NCBI RefSeq assembly: GCF_007795095.1
Contig: NZ_CP042218.1
Span: forward strand, 2,335,001-2,399,000
Length of the DNA: 64,000 nt
DNA from: Luteimonas granuli
GTDB taxonomy: Bacteria; Pseudomonadota; Gammaproteobacteria; Xanthomonadales; Xanthomonadaceae
Direction: 5' to 3'
Shown: positions 54,096-61,165 of the stretch, in pieces
How the letters are laid out: each line of letters opens with the position of its first letter
How positions within the stretch are numbered: the stretch's first letter is position 1
Program-made: the position numbers and the translations under genes
The notes under the pieces: model-generated
Told to the model about the DNA's origin: nothing
Database searches by the model: none
Seen by the model: the letters and a program-made list of their open reading frames with translations, nothing else

Positions 54096-55376
54096 TCAGG
54101 GCAGCGCGGCGGGCTCCAGCGCCGGCAGCAGCGCCGCCGGGTCCCCATCGTGATCCGCCGCCGGGATGCCCAGAAGCTGCGCCAGCAGCGGATAGACGTC
54201 CACGTTGTCGATCGGGTCGATCACCGCGCCGTTGCGGAACGCGGGGCCGCTGGCGATGAACACCGCGCGCATCGACGGCAATGCCGGGTCGTAGCCGTGC
54301 GAGCCGCGGGTGCCGCCGTTCGCGCGCGCATCGAGCATGTGCGGCAGCACCGCATCCCAGCCTTCGTCCATCTGGCAGACGATGGCGGGAATGCGCGGGT
54401 GGGTGCCGTAATGCCAGCGTGCCGGCAGCTTCTCCCGGTGCCAGCATTCGTAGTGCTCGTGGCGGCCCAGCAGGCGCGCTTCCACCTCGGCCTCGAAGCC
54501 GGGATCGGGTTGCACCTGGACCACCTGGCCGATGCTCGACAGCCGGGCCTGCGTGGTCGTCACCATGTCGCCGACCGACACCTGGTTCCCCGGCGGCACC
54601 GGCGCCATCCCGTGGTCCGAGACCAGGATGATGTTGGTCCGCGCCAGACGGTCGCCGTCCTGGAGGGTGGCGAGCAGTTGGCCGATGGCCGCGTCGATGT
54701 CGGCCAGCGCCGCGCGTGCCTCGTCCGAATCGGGCCCGTGGGTGTGGGCGGCGGTATCCACGGCGTGGAAGTACAGCGTGGACAGGCGCGGACGCGTGGC
54801 TTCGGGCTCCAGGAGCCAGCCGGCCACGGTGGCGGCGCGATCGGCGGCCGGGACGGATTCCTCGTACAGATGCCAGCGGGTGGGCCGGACGCCTTCGATC
54901 TCGGCTTCCGAGCCAGGCCAGAACATGGTGGCCGTGGGCATGCCGGCCTTTTCCGCCGCCACCCAGACCGGCTCGCCGCCCCACCACGCGCCGTTGCCCA
55001 CGGCTTCGCGGTCGGAGAGGCGGAAGGTACCCAGGTCGGCGTCGCGCATGGAGTTGTGGACGATGCCGTGGCGGTCCGGGCGCAGGCCGGTGACGATGGT
55101 GTAGTGGTTGGGAAAGGTGAGGCTGGGGTAGGACGGCGTCATCCAGCGCGCGCGCACGCCCTTGGCCGCGAGGCGGGCGATGTTCGGCGAGTCGTGGGGG
55201 TTGATGCGGTCCGGGTGGAGTCCGTCCACGGAGATCAGCAGCAGCGGGTGGTGCGCTGCGTGGCTGGTCGGGAACTCCACGGGTGCCGGCGTGCCGCGGC
55301 TGGCGCAGGCGGCGAGGACGAGGATGCTGGCGAGCAGTGCGGCGAGCGATGCCGCGGATCGGGTGTGCGATGGCAT
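54096..55376 (-). CDS. Nucleotide pyrophosphatase/phosphodiesterase (NPP) lipoprotein
   Basis: 426-aa alkaline-phosphatase-superfamily enzyme. Lipobox LAAC places the acylated Cys at 24. Metal ligand Asp51 (LISVDGLHPDR) and nucleophile Thr87 (PSYPSLTFPNHYTIVTG) match the Xanthomonas NPP whose structure is known. Later ligands lie in FHAVDTAAHTHGPDSD, VSDHGMAP and GTHPRIPAI. It would cleave nucleotide or lipid phosphodiesters at the cell envelope. It lies just left of the type IV secretion operon, on the opposite strand, and is not obviously part of it. Confidence 0.9.
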   Translation of the reverse strand: MPSHTRSAASLAALLASILVLAACASRGTPAPVEFPTSHAAHHPLLLISVDGLHPDRINPHDSPNIARLAAKGVRARWMTPSYPSLTFPNHYTIVTGLRPDRHGIVHNSMRDADLGTFRLSDREAVGNGAWWGGEPVWVAAEKAGMPTATMFWPGSEAEIEGVRPTRWHLYEESVPAADRAATVAGWLLEPEATRPRLSTLYFHAVDTAAHTHGPDSDEARAALADIDAAIGQLLATLQDGDRLARTNIILVSDHGMAPVPPGNQVSVGDMVTTTQARLSSIGQVVQVQPDPGFEAEVEARLLGRHEHYECWHREKLPARWHYGTHPRIPAIVCQMDEGWDAVLPHMLDARANGGTRGSHGYDPALPSMRAVFIASGPAFRNGAVIDPIDNVDVYPLLAQLLGIPAADHDGDPAALLPALEPAALP

Positions 55377-55489
55377 GCGTGAATGATAGGCGGCAAGGAT
55401 GACGCCTGTATTCGCGGACGGGATTCTGAAAGCGCCGTCGGACTCTCCCGTTCACTGTGTGAAACCGCGGATCCCGGCTGGTACGGCCC

Positions 55490-55518
55490 TTGAAGGGCAG
55501 GGCCTGCGGCGCTAGCGT
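55490..55518 (+). promoter_or_regulatory. Possible promoter of the virB operon
   Basis: TTGAAG (55490-55495) and TAGCGT (55513-55518) are 17 bases apart, in the 217-base gap before virB7. The -10 matches consensus at only three positions, so this is tentative. No other better candidate was seen in the gap. Confidence 0.22.
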
Positions 55519-55593
55519 CGACCGTGAGCGCGATGGGGACGTCGCGCCGGCCCGCAGGGAAGCGGGACGTCCGGATCTGCCAAGGAGGGCGAC

Positions 55594-56004
55594 ATGGACA
55601 CAGGACATGGCAGGAGGGCCTGCATCGCGGCGCTGGTGGTGATTCCGCTTGCTGCCTGCGCCGGACCGGGCGTACGCGATTTCGGCGGGCGATGGCTGCC
55701 GGCCAATGCCTATGCCGCCACCACCCGGGCGGTTCCGCTTCACGAAGGCCACGTCTTCCAGGCCACGCCCATGGACGGAACGCTCCGCAACCTGCTCGCG
55801 CGCTGGGCCGGCGACAGCGGCAGCGAACTCGACTATCGCCATCCCTTCGATTTCACCCTGCACGCGCCGGTGGCGGAGGTGCATGCACGCGTGCTGGCCG
55901 ATGCCGTGGCCCAGCTCGGTGCCGCGTTCGCGCCCCAGGGGGTGGTGATGCGGATGGAGGGCAGCCGGCTGGTCGTCGCCGCCGCGGATGGCGGGGAAGG
56001 CTAG
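55594..56004 (+). CDS. virB7: T4SS outer-membrane lipoprotein VirB7 with C-terminal N0-like domain
   Basis: 136 aa, first gene of the operon, with AAGGAGG five bases before the ATG. Lipobox LAAC gives an acylated Cys22. A short segment after it (FGGRWLPANAY) corresponds to the VirB7 part that clasps VirB9. Residues 48-130 (PLHEGHVFQATPMDGTLRNL to MRMEGSRLVVA) resemble an N0/secretin-and-TonB N-terminal fold. This extension is absent from Agrobacterium VirB7 but present in Xanthomonas citri, where it rings the outer-membrane core complex. It identifies the system as Xanthomonadales type. Confidence 0.82.
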   Translation: MDTGHGRRACIAALVVIPLAACAGPGVRDFGGRWLPANAYAATTRAVPLHEGHVFQATPMDGTLRNLLARWAGDSGSELDYRHPFDFTLHAPVAEVHARVLADAVAQLGAAFAPQGVVMRMEGSRLVVAAADGGEG

Positions 56005-56045
56005 ACGGCCGGCGATATCCACCACCACCTTGCATGGATTGCAGC

Positions 56046-56888
56046 ATGTTCGAGAAGAAGCAGCCGGGCGATGCGACCAGGGATGCGGTCGCCGCCGCGG
56101 TGGACTACGAGACCAGCATCGCCGACCTGGCGCGCCGCAGCGAGCGCCGTGCGTGGTGGGTGGCGGCCACGGCCACGGTCACCGCGGTGCTGCTTGGCGC
56201 GGGCTATGCCGGCATCATGCCGCTCAAGGAGCGCGTGCCGTTCCTGGTGATGGCCGATGCCTACAGCGGCAACGCCACCGTCGCCCGGCTCGATCCCGAC
56301 TTCCGCCATCGCAGCCTGACCGCCAGCGAGGCCATCGCGCGCGCCAACGTCGCCACCTTCGTCAGCCTGCGCGAATCCTACGACGTGGCCATGATGAACC
56401 TGCGCGACTGGCGCGCCGTGCATGGCATGTCGGCGCCGGAGGTCGGGCGGGAGTACGCGTCCCTGCATGCCGCAGGAAACCCCCGCAGCCCGTACAACAC
56501 CCATGGCCACAGCCGGGCCATCCGCGTGCGGATCCTGAGCATCCAGCTCATCGACGGTCCCGACGGCATGCCGGGTGGCGCCACCGTCCGGTTCCAGCGC
56601 AGCCTCTACGACAAGGCCAGCGGGGCTACCCGGCCGCTCGACGGCCGCATCGCGACGCTCGGCTTCACCTACAACCTCGCGCTGCGCATGGACGAACCCG
56701 ACCGGCTCCAGAATCCACTGGGCTTCCAGGTCACCAGCTACCGGGTCGACAACGACTACGCGCCGCTGCCGCCGGCGGGGGCGGAGCCCGCGCACTTCGA
56801 GGCGGCGCTGGTGGCGGACCTGAAGCCCGGCATGTCCGCGCCGCCGGATTCCGGCGTCGTGGACGCCGAGGCGGAGGCGGAGCGATGA
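56046..56888 (+). CDS. virB8: T4SS inner-membrane protein VirB8
   Basis: 280 aa. Short cytoplasmic N-terminus (MFEKKQPGDATRDAVAAAVD), one membrane helix at about residues 37-57 (AWWVAATATVTAVLLGAGYAGIMPL), and a periplasmic NTF2-like domain (ESYDVAMMNLRDWRAVHG, TRPLDGRIATLGFTYNL). The ATG at 56046 is preferred; another lies 12 bases upstream and neither has a clear ribosome site. It starts 42 bases after virB7 and its stop overlaps virB9 as ATGA. VirB8 forms part of the inner-membrane scaffold. Confidence 0.92.
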   Translation: MFEKKQPGDATRDAVAAAVDYETSIADLARRSERRAWWVAATATVTAVLLGAGYAGIMPLKERVPFLVMADAYSGNATVARLDPDFRHRSLTASEAIARANVATFVSLRESYDVAMMNLRDWRAVHGMSAPEVGREYASLHAAGNPRSPYNTHGHSRAIRVRILSIQLIDGPDGMPGGATVRFQRSLYDKASGATRPLDGRIATLGFTYNLALRMDEPDRLQNPLGFQVTSYRVDNDYAPLPPAGAEPAHFEAALVADLKPGMSAPPDSGVVDAEAEAER

Positions 56889-57658
56889 CCATGAGCAGGA
56901 CGGTACGGATGGCGGTGATCATCCTGGCCATGGTCCTGGCAGCGGGCCCGGCCGCTGCCGCGCCTGCGCCCGCGGCCAGCCGGATCGATGTCTACGACTA
57001 CGTCGAGGACGGCATCTATCCGGTGCGCACCGCGCTCGGCATCACCACCCAGCTCGAACTCGATCCAGCGGAGGAGGTCCTCGACTTCAGCGCCGGATTC
57101 AGCAGCGGCTGGGACCTGATCCGTCGCGACAACGTCTTCTACCTGCGGCCGCGCGCCGCGGACGTCGACACGAACCTGCTGGTGCGCACCCGCACGCATT
57201 CCTACATCTTCGAACTGCGGGTGGTGGCCAGCGACTGGACCACCCTGGAGCAGGCCGGGCGCGCGGGCGTGCAGTACAGGATCGCGTTCCGCTATCCGGG
57301 CGATGCCGCCTTCACGCGCCCGGTGGACGAGCCGCTGGACCGCGGTCAGCGCGTGACCTTGCAGAGGGGGCGCAGCTACCACTTCGGCTATGACATCGCG
57401 GCGCGGCGCGCGCCGCCCTGGCTCGTGCCGATGAACGTGTATGACGACGGCCGCTTCACCTACCTGCGCATGGGTACCCACGCCGCGCTGCCGACCGGGA
57501 CGTTCCCGTCGGTGTTCGCGCGCAGGCGTCGCGACGGCGAGGAGTTCGTCGTCAACACCACGGTCGAGGAGGGGGTGCTGGTGGTGCACGGCACCTATCC
57601 GTACCTGGTCCTGCGCCACGGCCGGGACGTGCTCGGTCTGAGGAGGAACGCGCCATGA
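56885..57658 (+). CDS. virB9: T4SS outer-membrane core complex protein VirB9
   Basis: 257 aa. Signal peptide to about residue 25. The N-terminal domain contains GIYPVRTALGITTQLELDPAEEV and SYIFELRVVA. The C-terminal domain that binds VirB7 contains YHFGYDI, NVYDDGRFTYLRMG and LVVHGTYPYLVLRHGRDVLGL. These are standard VirB9/CagX family features. The ATG at 56885 overlaps the virB8 stop, and its own stop overlaps virB10 (ATGA). It forms the outer ring with VirB7 and VirB10. Confidence 0.94.
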   Translation: MTMSRTVRMAVIILAMVLAAGPAAAAPAPAASRIDVYDYVEDGIYPVRTALGITTQLELDPAEEVLDFSAGFSSGWDLIRRDNVFYLRPRAADVDTNLLVRTRTHSYIFELRVVASDWTTLEQAGRAGVQYRIAFRYPGDAAFTRPVDEPLDRGQRVTLQRGRSYHFGYDIAARRAPPWLVPMNVYDDGRFTYLRMGTHAALPTGTFPSVFARRRRDGEEFVVNTTVEEGVLVVHGTYPYLVLRHGRDVLGLRRNAP

Positions 57659-58788
57659 ACATGCCCGGGCACGACGAAGGCATGGCAGGCACTGGCCGCG
57701 GCCACTACGCGGCCCGTCAGTCGCCACCGGACCTCGACGCCGGCGCACCCTCGCTGCGCGCCGAGGACGCGCAGCGGCTGGACCGAAAGGCCCTGGGCTT
57801 CCTGGTGGGGATCGTTCTGCTCCTGCTGGCCGCGCTCGCGGTACTGGTGCGCACGATGGGCAAGGACGACGAGGCCGCGGCCGCGGGTCGCGAGGAGGCT
57901 GTCGTGATTCCCGAGGCGCCCAGGGTCGCTGCTCCGCCCGTGCGTGGGCCGTCGGCTCCAGCGGTGGTGGAGCCGATACCGGTGGTGAGCCTGCCCGCGC
58001 CGCCGATGCCGCGCGCAGCCCCGGAGCGCCCGCTGCCGATGGCCGCGCCCGGACCCGGCCTGGTGGAGCGGCGCAGCAGTGGCGGCGAGTCCGCGCAGCC
58101 CCGCGATGCCTACATGCAGGCGATGCTGGCCGGCCTGCCCGGCGCCGAAGCGCCTCCATCGTCCGCGCCCGCACAGGCTGCGACAGCCGCCCGGCCCGTG
58201 ATGCGGCCGGAAACCCTGCTGGTCCGTGGCACCTATATCCGCTGCGTGCTGGAAACGCGGATCGTCACCGATGTGCCCGGATACACGTCGTGCATCGTCA
58301 CCGAGCCGGTGTACTCGATCAACGGCCGCCGGCTGCTTCTGCCGGCGGGCTCCAGGCTGTTGGGCCGCTACGACGGCGAACCGCGGGGCCCACGGGTGGC
58401 CGTGGTCTGGGACCGGATCACGACGCCGACGGGCATCGATATCGGCATGGACAGTCCCGGCGTCGACGGGCTGGGTGGTGCCGGCCACCCGGGGCGCTAC
58501 AGCGCCCACTGGGGGTCACGCATCGGCTCCGCCCTGCTGGTCAGCCTGATCGGCGACGCCTTCAAATACGCGGCTGCGGAAGCCGGGCCACAGGGCACGG
58601 TGGTCGGCGAGGGCGGCGTGGTCGTCCATTCCCCCTACGAAAGTGCGACCGCACGGACGCTGGAGCGGCTGGCCGGCCAGGCGTTGGCGACGCGCCGCGC
58701 GCCGACGGTCACCATCCACCAGGGCAGCCTGCTCAACGTCTACGTCTCGCGCGACGTCGACTTCTCCGCCGTGGTGATGCAGCTGTGA
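57655..58788 (+). CDS. virB10: T4SS channel scaffold protein VirB10
   Basis: 377 aa. Cytoplasmic N-terminus, a membrane helix at about residues 47-67 (ALGFLVGIVLLLLAALAVLV), and a long Pro-rich periplasmic linker (to about 175). The TrbI/VirB10 beta-barrel domain follows: LLVRGTYIRCVLETRIVTDV, GRRLLLPAGSRLLGRYDGEP and VTIHQGSLLNVYVSRDVDF. A helical antenna region that crosses the outer membrane lies near 275-320. Overlaps: ATGA with virB9, TGATG with virB11. It spans both membranes and gates the channel. Confidence 0.95.
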   Translation: MNMPGHDEGMAGTGRGHYAARQSPPDLDAGAPSLRAEDAQRLDRKALGFLVGIVLLLLAALAVLVRTMGKDDEAAAAGREEAVVIPEAPRVAAPPVRGPSAPAVVEPIPVVSLPAPPMPRAAPERPLPMAAPGPGLVERRSSGGESAQPRDAYMQAMLAGLPGAEAPPSSAPAQAATAARPVMRPETLLVRGTYIRCVLETRIVTDVPGYTSCIVTEPVYSINGRRLLLPAGSRLLGRYDGEPRGPRVAVVWDRITTPTGIDIGMDSPGVDGLGGAGHPGRYSAHWGSRIGSALLVSLIGDAFKYAAAEAGPQGTVVGEGGVVVHSPYESATARTLERLAGQALATRRAPTVTIHQGSLLNVYVSRDVDFSAVVMQL

Positions 58789-59867
58789 TGGCCGCCGGCG
58801 GTCCCGCGGCGGTCCATGGCGGTCCGGTCCCGGTCGGCCAGGGCTTTCTCGACTACCAGTACGAAGCGCTGGGAATCCTCGGGCACATGGCATCGCCTGA
58901 TGTCACCGAGATCTGCATCAACCGCCCCGGCGAGATCTGGCTCGAGACGCGCGAAGGATGGCGCAGGGAAGAGGTCCCGGGACTGAGCCTGGAGCGCGCG
59001 CGCCGCTTCTGCAATGCCGTGGTCAACGGGAGCGACACGGGACAGCGGATCACCGACGCCGAGCCCGTGGTCTCGCTGACGTTCCCGACGGGGCAGAGGG
59101 CGCAATTCGTGATTCCTCCCGCATGCGAGGCGGGCACCGTCTCGATCACGATCCGGCTGCCCTCGCGCGGGGTACGCCGGCTGGACGACTACGAGGAGCA
59201 GGGCTTTTTCTCCTCCATCCGACCTGCGGGCGTCGATGCCGACGGTGGCGGCGCCGCGGACCGCGAGCTGCTGGCCCTGCATGCCGCCGGGCGCCACGCG
59301 GAGTTCTTCCGCCGGGCGGTCCTGCTGCGCAAGAACATCGTGGTCGCCGGGGCGACCGGGAGCGGCAAGACCACGTTCATGAAGGCACTGGTCGAACACG
59401 TACCCGCGGGCGAGCGGCTGGTGACGATCGAGGACGCGCGCGAGCTGTTCATCAGCCAGCCCAATGTCGTCCATCTGCTGTACTCCAAGGGTGGCCAGGG
59501 CACCGCGAAAGTGAGCGCGAAATCGTGCATGGAAGCCTGCCTGCGGATGAAGCCCGACCGGATCATCCTGGCCGAGCTGCGCGGCGACGAGGCCTTCTAC
59601 TTCATCCGCAACTGCGCATCCGGCCATCCCGGGTCGATCACGAGCTGTCACGCCGGCAGCACCTCGCAGGCCTGGGACCAGCTGGCGCTGATGGCGAAGG
59701 CGTCCGTCGAGGGCTCGGGGCTGGAGTTCGCGACCATCCGCCGCCTGCTGGCAACGACCATCGACGTGGTCGTCCACCTCGGTGCCGGGGGCGGACACCG
59801 GCATGTCAGCGGCGTCGACTTCGGCGGCAGCCTCGTCGAAGCGGCCCGTCGGGAGACGGCGCCATGA
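58788..59867 (+). CDS. virB11: T4SS hexameric ATPase VirB11
   Basis: 359-aa secretion ATPase of the PulE/VirB11 family. Walker A is GATGSGKT (residues 188-195). It is followed by the Asp box ERLVTIEDARELFI, Walker B RIILAELRGDEAFYFIR and the His box NCASGHPGSITSCHA. The N-terminal domain contains VTEICINRPGEIWLETREGW. The ATG at 58788 shares its A with the virB10 stop. It powers pilus assembly and substrate transfer at the inner membrane. Confidence 0.96.
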   Translation: MAAGGPAAVHGGPVPVGQGFLDYQYEALGILGHMASPDVTEICINRPGEIWLETREGWRREEVPGLSLERARRFCNAVVNGSDTGQRITDAEPVVSLTFPTGQRAQFVIPPACEAGTVSITIRLPSRGVRRLDDYEEQGFFSSIRPAGVDADGGGAADRELLALHAAGRHAEFFRRAVLLRKNIVVAGATGSGKTTFMKALVEHVPAGERLVTIEDARELFISQPNVVHLLYSKGGQGTAKVSAKSCMEACLRMKPDRIILAELRGDEAFYFIRNCASGHPGSITSCHAGSTSQAWDQLALMAKASVEGSGLEFATIRRLLATTIDVVVHLGAGGGHRHVSGVDFGGSLVEAARRETAP

Positions 59868-60436
59868 TCCCCGGGCTGGAACTGATGGCCTGCCAGGACC
59901 TGGCCGTGCCCATCGAAGTGATGGAGCACGTGGTGCGGGTGGAGTCGTCGCTCAATCCGTACGCGATCGGCATCACCGGTGCCCGCCTGTCGAGGCAGCC
60001 GCGGAGCCTGGACGAGGCCGTGGCCACGGCGGCGAAGCTCGAGCGCGAGGGCTACAACTTCTCGCTGGGGCTGGCCCAGGTGAACCGCCACAACCTCGCC
60101 GCCCAGGGGCTCTCGACCTACGAGGACGCTTTCGCCGTCTGCCCCAACGTCGCGGCGGGCGCACGCATCCTCGCCGACTGCCTGGTGCGTGCGGGCGGCG
60201 ATCTCGACCGGGCGCTCAGCTGCTACTACTCAGGCGACTTCACCCGCGGCTTCCGGGATGGCTATGTGCAGAAGGTGCGCCGGTCGATGGACGCCGGCGC
60301 GGAGGCGGGGCCCCCGCCGGCGACGCGTACCGGCGGCAGCGACCCCGACGCGCCCTTCATCCCCCGGGTCTCGGGACCGCGGGCACCGCCGTCTCCCTCC
60401 GCCGGCGCCGACGGCGACCCGGCCCTGGTCTTCTAG
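59864..60436 (+). CDS. virB1: T4SS lytic transglycosylase VirB1
   Basis: 190 aa. The SLT-type domain has its catalytic Glu27 in EHVVRVESSLNPYAIGI, followed by NFSLGLAQVNRHNL and ALSCYYSGDFTRGFRDGYVQ. It opens peptidoglycan for the secretion channel. No classical signal peptide is visible before the catalytic domain. The C-terminal 45 residues are Pro/Gly-rich. The ATG overlaps the virB11 stop. The position after virB11 instead of at the operon start matches the Xanthomonas order. Confidence 0.92.
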   Translation: MIPGLELMACQDLAVPIEVMEHVVRVESSLNPYAIGITGARLSRQPRSLDEAVATAAKLEREGYNFSLGLAQVNRHNLAAQGLSTYEDAFAVCPNVAAGARILADCLVRAGGDLDRALSCYYSGDFTRGFRDGYVQKVRRSMDAGAEAGPPPATRTGGSDPDAPFIPRVSGPRAPPSPSAGADGDPALVF

Positions 60437-60487
60437 CCCGCGGCAGGACGCCGCGAACCGATCCACCCGACGCAAGGACGCACACCC

Positions 60488-60867
60488 ATGGACACCGCCA
60501 CACCAAGCAGGCCCCGCCACGATGCCTCCCCCGCCGTGCCGCGGGGGTGGCCGCCGCGCCGCTCGCCATCACCCCGCCCGCACTGCTGGCCCAGGCCTTC
60601 GGCGGAGCCGATGCCAAGGTCTGCGGCTTCTTCGACAACGTCAACGGCCTGCTCAACATGGCGTCGATCGCCGTGGTGACGATCGCGATCATCTTCGCCG
60701 GCTATCAGATCGCGTTCGCCCACAAGCGCATCTCCGACGTCGCGCCGATCCTGGTCGGCGGTCTGTTGATCGGCGCCGCCGCGCAGATCGCCCGCATGCT
60801 GCTCGGTCCGGAAGCGGGCGAATGCACGGCCATGCTTGGCGCACTCTCGACGGTGTCCCATGCATAA
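60488..60867 (+). CDS. virB2: T4SS major pilin VirB2, interrupted by an apparent one-base deletion
   Basis: The ATG at 60488 has AAGGA nine bases upstream and starts MDTATPSRPRHDASPAVPRG. At the G5 run 60543-60547 homology moves to the -1 frame. That frame continues VAAAPLAITPPALLAQAF (end of a signal peptide), then the mature pilin with two hydrophobic helices (MASIAVVTIAIIFAGYQIAF and ILVGGLLIGAAAQIARMLLG) and two cysteines. One more G would give an uninterrupted 126-aa prepilin. As written, translation could start only at GTG 60547, which would remove the basic signal region. It overlaps virB3 by 8 bases. Confidence 0.8.
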
Positions 60868-61165
60868 GGACGCGCTCTTCCGCGGCTGCACGCGGCCGGC
60901 CATGTTCCTCGGCGTGCCGTACATGCCGTTCTTCATCGGCGCCGGCGCCTGCCTGCTGCTGGCCGTCTACGTCAATCTGCTGCTGCTGGCGATGATGCCG
61001 CCGGTCGTCCTGGCCATGCGCCAGATGGCACGGCGCGACGAGATGGTCTTCCGGCTGCTCGGCCTGCGCTGGCAGGTCCGCGTCCGCGTGCGCAACCGCG
61101 TCCTGCGCGACGGCGACTGGTCGTTCGCCCCGCTGGCCGGACGTGGCGCGCGAGGTGCCCGATGA
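60860..61165 (+). CDS. virB3: T4SS inner-membrane protein VirB3
   Basis: 101 aa. MHKDALFRGCTRPAMFLGVP is the VirB3 family start. One or two membrane helices follow (FFIGAGACLLLAVYVNLLLLAM, PPVVLAMRQM) and a basic cytoplasmic tail. The ATG at 60860 overlaps the last codons of virB2, and its stop overlaps virB4 as ATGA. VirB3 sits at the inner membrane with VirB4. Confidence 0.92.
   Translation: MHKDALFRGCTRPAMFLGVPYMPFFIGAGACLLLAVYVNLLLLAMMPPVVLAMRQMARRDEMVFRLLGLRWQVRVRVRNRVLRDGDWSFAPLAGRGARGAR

Noticed and set aside
55377..55593. A small gene or virD4 remnant upstream of virB7
   Set aside because: No frame with ribosome site or homology was found in this 217-base gap; the neighbouring gene is an NPP lipoprotein.
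60547..60867. GTG at 60547 as the true virB2 start
   Set aside because: It has no ribosome site and would remove the basic part of the signal peptide, while an ATG with AAGGA lies 59 bases upstream in the shifted frame.
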